64,000 bases of DNA from Nectonema munidae. Lineage: Eukaryota > Nematomorpha > Nectonematoida > Nectonematidae. This document shows positions 47,172 through 58,504 of the stretch, piece after piece (position 1 is the first letter of the stretch; every line of letters starts with the position of its first letter). The stretch spans positions 1-64,000 of the forward strand of contig JAUIRK010000536.1 of the NCBI GenBank assembly GCA_030549495.1. The letters are read 5' to 3'. Both the position numbers and the translations under genes were made by a program. The notes under the pieces were generated by a model. The model searched no databases. It was not told the DNA's origin and saw only the letters and a list, made by a program, of their open reading frames with translations.

Positions 47172-49073
47172 TCAAGATTTGTGAATTAGAATAGCTGCTT
47201 GCTTTATATCCTTCTCCAACTCCAAGCACTTGTGTGAAGGGATGAGAGAAAGCAGATTTCCTTTTGACGTTGTAGACTTTGTGTGGGTGTCATTATTAGA
47301 TTCTGGTATTGAAAAGGGTTGGAGACTTTTTCTTAGACTGAGGTCTTGGAAGTATGAAATGCCGCCAAATTTTTTAACAGATTCATCAAAGAGTGCAAAC
47401 AGTTGGGAAGATGGAGAGATGTTATCATTGAAACTAAGGAAACTTTTTCTCTTAAGAATCTCTTCTTCAAAGACAAGTTTGTTTTCATTTTCAGGAAAAA
47501 AGTATTCACTGTCGAAAGTAGACAAGAAGTTGTAGTCCTCTTCCTCGCGACAATCTTGGAAGTAGCCTTTGCATATCCCAACTTCTTTGAGTAGTTCAGT
47601 GCCAATCTTCAAATTGTCAAGGGTATTGGCGGTGGAAGAAACACTCGCATGAGTGTTATCATTTTCAAGCTTTCTGTTTAGGGCAGGAGTATCATCCAAA
47701 TCTTCTTCACTTATCGATTCTAACGAATTAGGAGAAAGAAGGAGATTGCTATTTCCTCCTCTGTTGAAGAATTTTGGCGTGTTTTCTTCTTTTGTAACTG
47801 GATCTCTATTCATTTCTGTTCCCTCTGCTTCCTGAATAGGATCGTCTTCATCATCATCATCTCTATCGTCATTAATGGCAAGGGGTGACTGAAAAGACAT
47901 TGGTTTAAAATGTTTAGGCGAATTCTTGAGTGAAGACACAGAATCAGAAGAGCTAGATAAACTCGAAGAAGAAGCAGACGAAAAAGGGGAAGACAAGAGA
48001 GATGATGATATCGAGGGAGACAAATAGATACACGACTGTTTTTCGTCTTTATTGGCTGAATCGCTTAGTTTCGTGTGTAATGGCGGTGGTGACGAGTTAT
48101 TATTGTTTGCAGATGGCGATGTTGTTGTTGCTGTTTCGCATTTATCGCGACTTTTATATTTTTTAGGTTTGGGTATCATAATTTCATCGGAGGATGCTTC
48201 AGAAAGGGAAAAATCAATTTGGTTAGATTTAAAATCTTGACACGTTAAGTTTTCCTCATGCTTGTCATCTATTTCATCCCTTTTACATTCCTGGCCTAGA
48301 GTCTGTTGCGGCATTTCACTTAAAAAAACATCTCCTGATTCGCTAGATTCTTCCTGCTCTTCTTCTTGTTCCAGCGCCTTTAAAATTTCTAGTCTCCTTT
48401 GAATTAATAAATCCACGCCAAAATCATCAAGCGTGTCAGCATCTAAAAGTTCAGAAAGCGGGAGTGAGTTGGCGTTTTTAGGAATCAAATCATCATTTGC
48501 TGCAACATTAATCGGTTTCATCTTACTTTTATCGAAGTCAGTGAATAACGATTTCACTTCTTTTGAAGCCTTAGCTGTAGGGATAGGAGCATCTTGCAAT
48601 TCTCCAATCTCATCATTTCGAGTAGAAGATGCTAGCGAGGACGAAGATGACGACGATGATCCTGAAGACTGAGCCAATTCACCAGCAGAATCATCACTTT
48701 TTTGAGGAGGGGAAAGTGCGCCTGCGTTGGATTCATCTGATTCTGAAATTAAATTCGTTGACATAATGATCGCTTCCTGCAACCTCTTGTCACAATCTTC
48801 CTTATTTGTGGAGTAAAATTTGCGGGACTCCGGTACATAGTCGGGGACAACGTGTTTGAATCGACACGCATTACCAAATTTGCATGCTCCGTATTTAGAA
48901 AAGTTAGTGCAAGGAACCGTCCTAAGTTTAGACTTCAATCTGGTGCCACCATCACTCACGATGACGGCAGAAGTATACGGCACGCAATCTTCGAGAACTT
49001 CGGGATGCGTTGAACTAAATGTGTTCCTGCCGATAGAAAGAAGACCGCCTTTACGGCCAGAATTTTTCCTCAT
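47172..49073 (-). CDS. Single CCCH zinc-finger protein with long acidic Ser-rich region
   Basis: An intronless frame of 633 residues from ATG at 49073. One CCCH finger lies at Cys55, Cys64, Cys70 and His74 (C-x8-C-x5-C-x3-H), inside PCTNFSKYGACKFGNACRFK, the form used by RNA-binding CCCH proteins. TTP/ZFP36 proteins have two such fingers and only one is seen here. Most of the protein is predicted disordered: poly-Ser around residues 137-150 and 350-380, acidic runs (EEQEESSE, DDDEDDP), and many Asn. A repressor or mRNA-turnover role in the cytoplasm is a guess from the finger type only. Plus-strand frames across it are shadows. No close family was recognised outside the finger. A 5' non-coding exon cannot be excluded. 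Confidence 0.85.
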   Translation of the reverse strand: MRKNSGRKGGLLSIGRNTFSSTHPEVLEDCVPYTSAVIVSDGGTRLKSKLRTVPCTNFSKYGACKFGNACRFKHVVPDYVPESRKFYSTNKEDCDKRLQEAIIMSTNLISESDESNAGALSPPQKSDDSAGELAQSSGSSSSSSSSLASSTRNDEIGELQDAPIPTAKASKEVKSLFTDFDKSKMKPINVAANDDLIPKNANSLPLSELLDADTLDDFGVDLLIQRRLEILKALEQEEEQEESSESGDVFLSEMPQQTLGQECKRDEIDDKHEENLTCQDFKSNQIDFSLSEASSDEIMIPKPKKYKSRDKCETATTTSPSANNNNSSPPPLHTKLSDSANKDEKQSCIYLSPSISSSLLSSPFSSASSSSLSSSSDSVSSLKNSPKHFKPMSFQSPLAINDDRDDDDEDDPIQEAEGTEMNRDPVTKEENTPKFFNRGGNSNLLLSPNSLESISEEDLDDTPALNRKLENDNTHASVSSTANTLDNLKIGTELLKEVGICKGYFQDCREEEDYNFLSTFDSEYFFPENENKLVFEEEILKRKSFLSFNDNISPSSQLFALFDESVKKFGGISYFQDLSLRKSLQPFSIPESNNDTHTKSTTSKGNLLSLIPSHKCLELEKDIKQAAILIHKS

Positions 49074-51102
49074 CTCTTAAAATAAAATATTCTAGCTTTA
49101 GCAATATAGCAAAAATCTGTCTATTACCAGGATTGCAAATTTTACCCAACCCAGAAAATACACAACTAACAAAAAATCGATAAAATCCTACTTATTGCGT
49201 CACTTTTACCAAACAAATTAGACGCATTTAGGCATTCCTGTTAAATTTCATTGAAAGCGAGAGTTCATCTACGTTACCTTTGGGAATATTAGTCTAAAAT
49301 GAGTTAAGAAAAAAAATATATTTTTATTCGTGTAAGTCAGAAAAATAGCCTTAAAATGATTAGTTCATGTCGGAAAAAACAATGACAATCCTGGGTAAAG
49401 AATTTTGGAAGATGGAATTAAGTACATAAAGGTCTAACAATCATGTTTTATCAGGTATAGGCATCAAAAGCTGTTTGGCAAATTTTATTATGCTTTCTGA
49501 TCCCTCAAAATGTAAAAGGAATACTAAAGGTTGGATAAAGATGGCTGATGAGTATGTAAAATTTGAAAGATTTCAACCTTGATTGTACATTTTCCCTAAC
49601 TCTGATAACTCTGCAAAGTGGTATGATGAGTGAATTTAAAATAATAATTTTTTTTTGAAAAAACCTAGCCTATTACCAACGCCATAACTAAAGCTTCCTA
49701 GAGCTATTTTGAAAACTAGAAAAAATAATAATTTTCACCTAGTTATGCCCAATACAAAAAAACGGTATCTCATATATACCCATCTATCAATCGAACAGAA
49801 ACAATAAAAGTTTCAGATGAAGAAACTTTTTTGTTGAATATAAAGGATAAACATGAAAAATAAATCTGTTTGATATCATGAATATGAGGGTTGCAAAGTA
49901 GGAGGGAAATTGACCAACTAAAGAAGAACCACTTCAGATGCTGACAAAAATAAAACGATCTTTTAATACTTGAAAAAATAATATTTTTTTAATACTTTAA
50001 AAAACGCAACTTGGATTCCGATTTTGATTCCCAAATTTTATTGGATACGGACTCATATCCCTTTAAAATGTCCCAAACAAGAACCCTGCAAAATATCAAA
50101 TAAGTTTTAATTAATACTAAAATGTAATCAAAGGGATGGATAGGCTCGTCGATAGGAAGTGAATAGATTGGCAAAACGGAATAAATTTCAATTTGGGTAA
50201 AAATAAAAATTAAATTTTAGGAGTAATGAATGTCTAGGGTAGTAACATTTTAACAAATGTATAATTGACAGATATCCCCGTTTTCTGAGATAGTTCTGGT
50301 TTTACTGTCGAAATATAAGGATATCGAAGGGGATTTAGAAAAATCGCAATTTTTCATTCGCAAATCATATAATGTCCAAAAAAGTTTAGAAAGATTTAAC
50401 GCCAAATATGATTGATTATATATTTTTTAGTATATAAACTCATCTTTTATATTCAAAGGATTAGGGGCCAAATCGTAACCCTTTTCATATTAATTATTTT
50501 TGTATTAAATTACTTTATTGTTCACATTTTTTAAGACAAGTTTAGTACCGATTTGAAGATTTAAAAATCAGATACCATGAAAACGAAGATAATTTAGGAA
50601 ACTAAAGAATGGGGTTACGCAAAAGCTTACACTTATTTATAGATAAAAATGGATGATTCATAATCGCCATTTTAATTGCTAACTTACACATAAAAGATCG
50701 ACAGGCCAAGTTTTGGCCTGATTGAAAAAAAATGCAATCAAAAATAAAAATTAACCTTCATTCACGATTAGAAAACCAGAAAAAATAATATTTGAACGAC
50801 TAATAAATATATGTGCTTAAGGTGAAACATTCTTGCATTAAAGAAAAATCTTAAAATTTTAATACGACTTCGCCGACTCCTGATTCTAAATAACCATTCA
50901 ATCACTACTTAAAACTGAAAAATTATAATGAAACACATATTTTTAATATGTGGGAAAAACCTTTTTCCAGTTATAAGACTAATCCTAAAAGTGAATATAT
51001 TTGAAGGAAAAGGTCAGCCATACTTTTGGATAAAAAATTATACATAAATACACAAACAAAAAACCTAATTGTTTATAAAATTTTATTCTATCTTTAGAGA
51101 AA
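49074..51102. other. Intergenic DNA with no recognised feature
   Basis: About 2 kb of AT-rich sequence. The only longer frame (49989-50174 minus) has no supporting motif. No tRNA, repeat pair or transposon end was noticed. Confidence 0.5.
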
Positions 51103-51155
51103 TTCACTAGAAGAAGAAAAAGTTTATTTACAAGTTCAAATATGAATAAATAAGC
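51103..51155 (-). mobile_element. LINE 3' tail fragment
   Basis: On the minus strand this ends AAACTTTTTCTTCTTCTAG after TTCATATTTGAACTTG, the same tail type as at 34.15 and 54.4 kb. Confidence 0.4.
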
Positions 51156-51200
51156 ATTAAATATAGTAAAAAATATCTTTTGTTTTTAAAAGGTTATGTG

Positions 51201-51383
51201 TCACATGTTGGTTGGTTTAGAGTATCAAAGCACTTTCAGCCCTAAAGCTATATGCTCGCATTATGCTTAAGAAGGTTAATCACAGTTTTTGTAAATTTGT
51301 TTTTTAGAGTTGGGAGCTTTGGGGATCGAACCCGTGATCTTCAACTGTTAAGCTGAGAGGTACACCCTAACAACCATTGAGGT
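51201..51383 (-). mobile_element. SINE-B copy abutting a tRNA-Tyr half
   Basis: On the minus strand it begins CCTCAATGGTTGTTAGGGTG, has the B-box GGGTTCGATCCCC, then GGTTGCTTAAG-type and TATAGCTTTAGGGC segments, and ends near AACCAACATGTGAC. Its 5' end directly touches base 1 of the tRNA-Tyr half on the opposite strand. Confidence 0.85.
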
Positions 51384-51420
51384 CCTTCGATAGCTCAGTT
51401 GGTAGAGCGGTGGACTGTAG
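51384..51420 (+). tRNA. tRNA-Tyr (GUA), 5' half only
   Basis: These 37 bases read CCTTCGATAGCTCAGTTGG followed by TAGAGCGGTGGACTGTAG, the 5' exon of a eukaryotic tRNA-Tyr with a GTA anticodon. The A-box is intact. The match stops exactly after position 37, the standard intron site of tRNA-Tyr genes. What follows is AT-rich, and I found no 3' exon (a GGTTCGAATCC-like B-box with CCTTCGA-complementary end) in the next 1.5 kb. It is therefore probably a truncated gene, unless the intron is unusually long. Without a B-box it should not be transcribed normally. Confidence 0.75.
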
Positions 51421-51910
51421 AAATAGCATAACATACAAAAAAGAAAAATATGCACTATTCTTTAGTTTTCATCAATACTTTTTTTCAATTCAATACTTGT
51501 TTTTAAGCTATAAAACTTTAGCTTAAAATAAAATTACAAGAAAATCATTTGCAAAAATTTATTATGAAATATTTGATAAATGTGATTAGGTAACGTGAAA
51601 ACAAACATTTTTTTTTTAAGTATCTTAGTCTTTTTATAATTTTTCTAAGATTTCAAATTCTAAATAATGTGTTTATAGAGTTTTTCTCAGAGAATTGGAA
51701 TCGGTATAAATATACGTGCTTCCACTTCTTGTTTACTTTAAATTAAAAGAGCGTCCGCTTAAGTAACCGCTTCCAAACTTACCAGAATAAATTCACAATA
51801 CTTGTGAATTAAAAATTTTGCTCAAAAATTTTATTTATTTTGTGAAAAGGAATATTTTTATATATTATTTAGAATTAATAAATGTTTTTAAAATGTTCTT
51901 AAAATGAATC

Positions 51911-52088
51911 TGTTGGTTGGTTGGAGATATCAAAGCACTTTCAGCCGTAAGGCTATATGCTCGCATTATGCTTAAGATGGTTAATCACAGTTTTTGTGAA
52001 TTTGTTTTTAGAGTTGGGAGCCTTGGGGATCGAACCTCTGACCTTCATCTGTTAAGCTGAGAGGTACACCCTAACAACCATTGAGGCT
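51911..52088 (-). mobile_element. SINE-B copy
   Basis: It is the near twin of the copy at 51.2 kb in the same orientation, about 710 bases apart. It contains AGCCGTAAGGCTATATGCTC and GGGGATCGAACC on the plus strand, and ends at ACCATTGAGGC. The flanking AAAATGAATCTGT occurs on both sides (51902-51914 and 52091-52103), which looks like a target-site duplication. Confidence 0.85.
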
Positions 52089-52103
52089 CAAAATGAATCT
52101 GTG

Positions 52104-52925
52104 TAAATTTTATTAAAAATAATTCTTTTTAAAAAAATTAAAAAAAAATTTATTTGAAATAATAAATAAAGTAAATAATTTAAGAGTTTACATAAGTTTA
52201 TTAAAGAAAAAGAGTAGCATTTATCAGTTCTTCACTCATTTTTCAATGATTGCTTTTCAAAATAAGTTTAAGTTGGGAGAACATCATTTCAACTGAAACT
52301 TATGTGACTGGCAATGCACTTATAATTTCACCGACGCATCTTGTAATTTTACGATAATATTCTATTATATCCCAAACATTGTAAAAATTTTCAAAACATC
52401 AGAATTATTCTATATCAGAAAAAGCTTTATAAAGTTCGTTTTATGATCAGAAATTTTATCAAAATTTTGTAATATATTTAAAAATTTGAAATTGGTTCAA
52501 TATTCGAAGCCTGACCATGATCTGCAAAGAAGAAATACTCTTATCAATAAATAAAGAATTTTCAAAACAGCATTAAGATTTGTTGCATTGATTTACTTCT
52601 TCAAGTTTTTTTTTGCTTAGCTGCTATTTGAGGTTGAAAAAATAGATTAGTTTCATAAAAAATGACAAGAATAGAAATAATGAAACTCAAGCTCATTTGA
52701 GTTTTTAAGAGGGGGTCAAAACAAGCTCCCAATCAGTTTAACTTTAGGCAAATCTAAATATTAATAAATTACTTTCATTCAATCTTCTTGTCATCGGTGT
52801 ATAGTGAGAAATAGCTAACTCCATACAATCTTCCATGATGAAATAATATCTGTTAACTTTTGCATTGATTGTTTAAATTCTGTCTGAAATTTCTTTTTCA
52901 AATTTAATCTTTATATTTTCTCTCC
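52104..52925. other. AT-rich spacer before a LINE remnant
   Basis: No gene, RNA or repeat recognised. Confidence 0.4.
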
Positions 52926-54420
52926 CATTCCCAATGATTTCAATGACTCAAAATGTATCTCCAGATGAAAATATAGAGAATGAGTCATGGAATTATATGT
53001 CCTTAAGTAATGTTCTAGATTTAAGTCATAATATTATGGCAGTTTTGGAGTGGATGGCCAATCATGGTCTTATTATAAACCAACAAAAATGTTTTTGCAA
53101 CAACGATATACTTGTTTATACTACATATCGGATATTCCATTCATTCATACTAAACACGAATAGTGCGATGTAAAATATACACAAGTGTATAACACACATG
53201 TTATACTTGAATATGCATCTCTAAATCCCTAGTGAAGAAAACTCATATCATCATCACTTATTTCGAGATTATAGGTCATTTAATTGACGCATAAAATGTG
53301 ATATTTTTTGAATCTTTCTAATTTTTTGAGATTTGAGTGATTGATAATGTGGCTATGTAATTAAATTTCGATGATGTTTCAACAGTCACTAGTACGACCA
53401 ATGCTTGTTTGAACTCAGTTTCAAATTGGTGTTATTATAATTTACTTTCTTTTAGCGTCAACAAATGTGCATATATGGTTTTATATCATATCTTTCACCA
53501 ATTCGGTCTAACTTTTTACCCTATTTCTCTTAAATAGAATGAATTATTTTACTTACTTAGGTCTTAATTTTACTCATAATTTGTCATGGTTTAAACACAT
53601 TTCCTCTCTAGACATAAAAGTTTCTCAACTTCTTGGAGTTTTTCGTAAAATAGAAAAATCCTTAACTTTTCAATTTAAAAAATTTCTTTATAATGTTTTT
53701 ATAGTTTCACATTTTTTGTATTGTAATTTGATTTGGGGGTCGTCTTGTTTACCAATGTTAGATAAATTAAATTCTTAACAAAAATTTTTTTTCATGTTTA
53801 TTAATACTCTTCGAAACATGAATGTATCTTTGTCTAGTATTAATATTTTTGATATTAACAATTTATCTCATTTTATTTTTTTTATAAATCGTGCTACAAA
53901 AATGGATTTTTCAATTCTTTGTTCATTCAAAACGACTCTATACATGAATACTTCACACGCTCTAACCATCGTTTTCACATTCCTCAAATCACTGAGAAGT
54001 CACCTTTTCGCTCAATACTTTTGAAAACGCTCTTCCTTGTCAACTCCTTTCACTCTAAGCTCGTCCTCAGAAGTCCAAGAAATTTTAATGCCTCTGTTAA
54101 ATCCATTTTTTTTTATCATTGATTGTATTTATATATATACTGGTATTTTATAAATTTATCATATGCATATATATTAAATCATAGTATACATCATTAAGTA
54201 AAAATTTATTCTGTTCCATGTCTAAATAATATTTATTTTTGTTCATTAAGTTTTATATCTAGTCTAACCATTAGGAGCTAAAGAAATCTCAATGAAGTAA
54301 TAAAGCTTCCTTTTCTCCTCCAATGGTAGACCAAATATTATGAATATATATATAGAATGGCAACTTTTGCAAAAATTTTGATTTGTGTAAATAAATAAAA
54401 TTCTTCTTCTATAATATCTC
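52926..54420 (+). mobile_element. Degraded LINE (RT C-terminal part and 3' end)
   Basis: Readable plus-strand pieces include LEWMANHGLIINQQKC near 53045 (the segment before the RT thumb), FTYLGLNFTHNLSWFKHIS near 53550, and SHFLYCNLIWGSSCLPMLDK near 53710. These follow the order of Jockey/CR1-like reverse transcriptases. Downstream the element runs through an AT-rich 3' region and ends in AAATAAATAAAATTCTTCTT at about 54418. There are several stops and frame changes, and the 5' half is missing. Confidence 0.75.
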
Positions 54421-54452
54421 TATTTCATTTGAAGTGTTTCTATCCAATGCCC

Positions 54453-54567
54453 AAAAATTTAACTACCAAATAAAAATTAAATTAACGAAATAATTTTAGG
54501 ATATTTTTAATTAAAAATTATTTCTTTAATTTAATTTTAATAATTTTTATTTGGTAGTTAAATTTTT
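54453..54567. repeat. Perfect-type AT hairpin
   Basis: AAAAATTTAACTACCAAATA at the left recurs inverted as TATTTGGTAGTTAAATTTTT at the right. The arms match inward for most of ~55 bases around a very short loop. It lies just after the LINE tail. It could be a tiny foldback element or a cruciform-forming site. Confidence 0.75.
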
Positions 54568-55435
54568 AAGCAAATTTCGCTTAAAACCAAATTTCGTATT
54601 TGTTGCTAAGTAAAGCAAATTTTTTTGAATTTATTTTTGAAATTATAAAGTGCTAATTTATATAATAAATTTTAATTTTAACTACTAACACTTTGAGTAA
54701 TTCCTTTTATGATATTTTATTTATTTTTAAATCATATGTCATAAAAGGTTCTAAGTCTTAAATTTTTAACGGTAAATATTCCTCGTTTCATAAATTATCT
54801 ATGATTTCTAGCTTTGAGGTTTCAATAAACTTTTTATTATTAGATATTTAGTAAACTATGAGAAAAATTTAATAATTTTTCAAATAAAAATAGGTAAAGA
54901 GAAGTATAAGGTACCCTGTGGTGTTTTCATGATTTAATAGATAGAAATAGTATTTCTAGAAAATTTTATAGCCAGCTTTGGAGTTATTTGTAATTTAAGT
55001 TAATCAAAAAATTCTAATCCAAGATGATATTCTCAAATAATCAAAAATTTTCGTAAAATTTATTTTGAGAAAAAATGAAAATTAAAAAGTCTTCGAAAGT
55101 TTCATAAAAATTACATCTGACAATAAATTAAAGATGAACTTTTTCATTAAATGTATAAATTATACATAAATTTCATAGTTTTGAGAATAATTTTCAAGGC
55201 TTTATTTGATTATTGCAGTAAGTGTCAGAATGATTATTGAATTGAAAAAGTAATATCAGTTACTTGAGTTGGCATGTCCGATTTTAGTGAAATATTCGTC
55301 TCAAATCACTTATAGTAGATAATTTTAAGCATTTTGGATGTTTATGAGGCATGAATTTTCTATTATCCAATATGATATAAGTTCATAAAAAATCAAAGTA
55401 TGGATTTAGCTTCTAAAATTCTTTAATGAAATAGT
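54568..55435. other. AT-rich spacer with a SINE-A scrap
   Basis: At 54906-54935 the text GGTACCCTGTGGTGTTTTCAT matches the tail of SINE-A. The rest shows nothing. Confidence 0.4.
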
Positions 55436-55596
55436 CAGGGCTGGGAAACCTTTTTGTTCATAAAGGCCACCTTGAACAAATATATTTTGCCTTAAGGCCA
55501 TATGTCCCCTATTCCTTGCATATGCAGGGAAACAACTTTTCATATTTTTGTGTAATTTGTTCTTGTGTAATACAGTATATGAGGTTCCATCTAGAA
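55436..55596. mobile_element. Extra hAT tip next to the hAT remnant
   Basis: CAGGGCTGGGAAACCTTTTT at 55436 and CAGGGGTGGCGAACCTTTTG at 55597 are two tips of the same family in the same orientation. Each is followed by GAACAAATAT at similar spacing. The first is either a truncated second insertion or part of a related MITE. Confidence 0.55.
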
Positions 55597-57010
55597 CAGG
55601 GGTGGCGAACCTTTTGGTTAATGGAGGCCGTATTGAACAAATATTTTTTGCGATGTTATCTCAAAAATGTTATAAAAGGACAGGTCAATAAAATTGGAAA
55701 AGTAACATTTTTTCATTGTTGTGTCTTAAGCAATCTCTTGAAATTGCTACTTTTCAGGAAGCTTTCTTATATCAGGTTCTAACATAGTGCTTTTTAGTAT
55801 CATGTGATTCTTTAATTCTTATTTGTCAACTGTGTTCTCAGTGAATTCTTAATTTACCTCAGTATGGGAATATGGATTCACCAAAGTTGTTGTAGAAAAG
55901 CAGGAAATCATTCGGATTTAAGAGGATATTCTATCGCATTTTTCCAAATTTCAATGGGATCTTCCCTGTTGTCAAATTTAGATTCCAGGATATTTTCTTC
56001 AGATATTTCAATAAGTCCCATTTGTAACCCTTTGGGAGCCTTTGTTACATCAACCAAGTGAGGCTTAAAAGACAACAAACTGACGTGTATTTTTCAAAAG
56101 ATCCAGGAATATCTTCATTTTCACTCAGAACCTTTGTAAACACCGAAAAGTGTTTCTGTGAATGTTTGGATTTGAAAAAGACTTGAATTTTTTTTTAAAA
56201 TGTCTGAATTTTTTACTAAATATAATAAATCGATTTATTTTTTCTTTGCAAATAAATGTTTAACTCATTCTGTTTTGATATAACATCACATAAAAGATCA
56301 TCTCTGTATAAGTTTGGATTTGATAAATCACAATGTTATTGTGTTCTTTGAGACTCTCCTTTAACCAAGACTTTTCCATGAGACAGCCTTTGAGTGATAG
56401 GGCAAATCTACACTAACTAAATCTTCATTCATCACCAGCATGCTTCTAAATTGGTGATGCCTGTTTGCACTTACTCTAATATATTTTACAATGCGTATAA
56501 ACTTTTGAAAAGTATCATTTATAATGACAAATTTTGAGGATGTAAAATACAATGAATAGAAATCAGTTTATTTGGATCCTTCATTTCTTTTTTAAGATGT
56601 GCGATGAATCCTTCATTCTTGGTCATCATGGCTGGAGCCCTATCTGTGTACACACTTACTAAATTAATGTAATTCTACTTTATGACATTGTTCTTTAAAG
56701 TTGCTAAAATATCTATCCCCCTTGTCTTTTCTTTGCGGTTGGCCAAACCAAGCAATTCTCTTTATATTTAAAATCATCAGTTACAGCCCGAATAAAATAC
56801 GATAATTATGCTGAATCATTAGGGTTTGTCAAATCATTCAAAACTACTGAATTTTACACATTTTCTTTCTGAATTATATTCCTCAGCCTCTCTGTTACAT
56901 CACATACCAATTCAGGCTGTCGATCTGTATTAGTTTTTCTTGAAAGAGGCATCTCCATATAATTGTTAACCCTATTCGGATCTATACAGCTTAACATTTC
57001 TAATATACAT
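55597..57010 (-). mobile_element. Decayed hAT transposon (GTF2IRD2/ZBED-like transposase)
   Basis: The 3' tip CAGGGGTGGCGAACC lies at 55597. On the minus strand the transposase is readable in pieces in the right order. First are VTERLRNIIQKENV and LSYFIRAVTDDFKYKENCLV, then VSVYTDRAPAMMTKNEGFIA with LKKEMKDPNKLISIHCILH. Next are FIRIVKYIRVSANRHHQF and LVSVDLPYHSKAVSWKS, and last LQMGLIEISEENILESKF. These match hAT transposases of the type domesticated as GTF2IRD2 in mammals. Several stops and frame changes are present and the 5' end was not found, so it is dead. Confidence 0.8.
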
Positions 57011-57409
57011 TATTTTATGAGTTTTTTTTTATTATCAAAATTAGCCTTTTGATTTTTTACATATTTAATATATTTTATGCATATTTAATCCCGAAATGTT
57101 ATAATTAAAAAAATTCCCACTCTATTTGACTTCTTCCCAATTTTATTTCAATATGATTCTTTGTTACACAAAAACATTCCTCACTTCTGACCCCTATCTC
57201 TATATGAAAAGAAAGTGTTGCTGAGACGTCATGAATAAAAGTTGAAGGATATAATAGGAAAATAAGTAAAACTTTTATTCAAACAAGTTTAAAACTTTAT
57301 TAATTTTATACGCATCACTGATAAACATAATTATACATCACCATTCTTTCTTTCTGTAATCTTTTATTTGATAATATATTTGAACTTCATATCAGTATAA
57401 TAACACATA

Positions 57410-57881
57410 TAGCCACGTAGCACTTGGGGCCGGGCCCCTCCATCTAAATGGGCCCACCATCAAAAAATTGAAATTTACAAATTGAAATTAAATAATGAAT
57501 TAATTTTTGACAATGGGCTTATAATAACAATATAAAGCAAATAAAATCAAAATATAGAAAAATTATTGATATCATTGACGGTACCGATCAAACTGTTAAC
57601 CTTTTGAAGATGGGCCTTCTACCTGTAATAAGAAAGCAGATTTACAATAAAAAATTTCTCTTTGCTATGAGAAATGAAGATAAGAAATTTCAACCATGAT
57701 AAAATCTAAAACCTTAACAAGAAAATAGGACACAAGTAGAGAAAGGAGCCTATAAACACAAAGAGAACAGTTGTTATAAGCAGCATTTGATGCTTTAATT
57801 TTAGACAAAGGCCAGTAGGTAAGCATATAAATTAGTGCCCCATTTGGCCCCTCCAAATATAAATTTCTGGCTACGTTACTG
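57410..57881. mobile_element. hAT-type MITE with 8-bp target duplication
   Basis: Identical octamers AACACATA at 57402-57409 and 57882-57889 flank a 472-bp segment. Its ends (TAGCCACGTAGC, and GCTACGTTACTG) agree as inverted repeats at nine of twelve positions. GGGGCC and GGCCCC blocks lie inside both ends. An 8-bp duplication is the hAT hallmark. The minus-strand frame at 57665-57940 is not a gene. Confidence 0.8.
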
Positions 57882-57889
57882 AACACATA

Positions 57890-58504
57890 TATGAGTACAA
57901 GTAACATCTTGGCTACAACTGTAAGATTCATGTACACCATTTATCTCTTTATCTCTGCTATTACTCCTATATTCAACTACATATGGAACTGTATTTCTGT
58001 TTTTATCTTATCATATGCTCATGTACACACAATTTATTGGTAGCCTGTAGCAAGTTTTGTCTTTATTGTACGCTACATCATATTATTATTACTAGTGTTA
58101 TTATATTTATGAGTCCTTCTCTCCTTTCTCGTGTTCATTTAACGATTTGTTTATTTATGTGAAGAAGACCAGAGTTGTCGAAAATTAATAAAGTTATCGA
58201 CTTGTTTGAATAAAAGTTTTTCTTATTTTCCTATATGAAAAGTCTATCAATATTTTAATTATGCACTTCGGTGAAACTTGATAAAGCTTAGGCGCATTAA
58301 TTGTAGAAAATAGAGATAGTGGAAAAGACGCCTAAACAAGAAAAATTATTGGAAATTGAAGGAAATGAATACAATCATGAAAAAATGACACAAGAATGTT
58401 GATACGACTAAAGGCTACAAAATATTGAAGAATAATCATACCTCTGATGACTTATCAAACAGAATTTTTGTGTTTGAAGAACAGAGATAGAATGAATACT
58501 ACTT
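57890..58504. other. AT-rich spacer
   Basis: Nothing recognised. Confidence 0.4.

Noticed and set aside
53160-53215. Short palindrome CAAGTGTATAAC / GTTATACTTG
   Set aside because: Too short in AT-rich DNA and within LINE debris to call a site.
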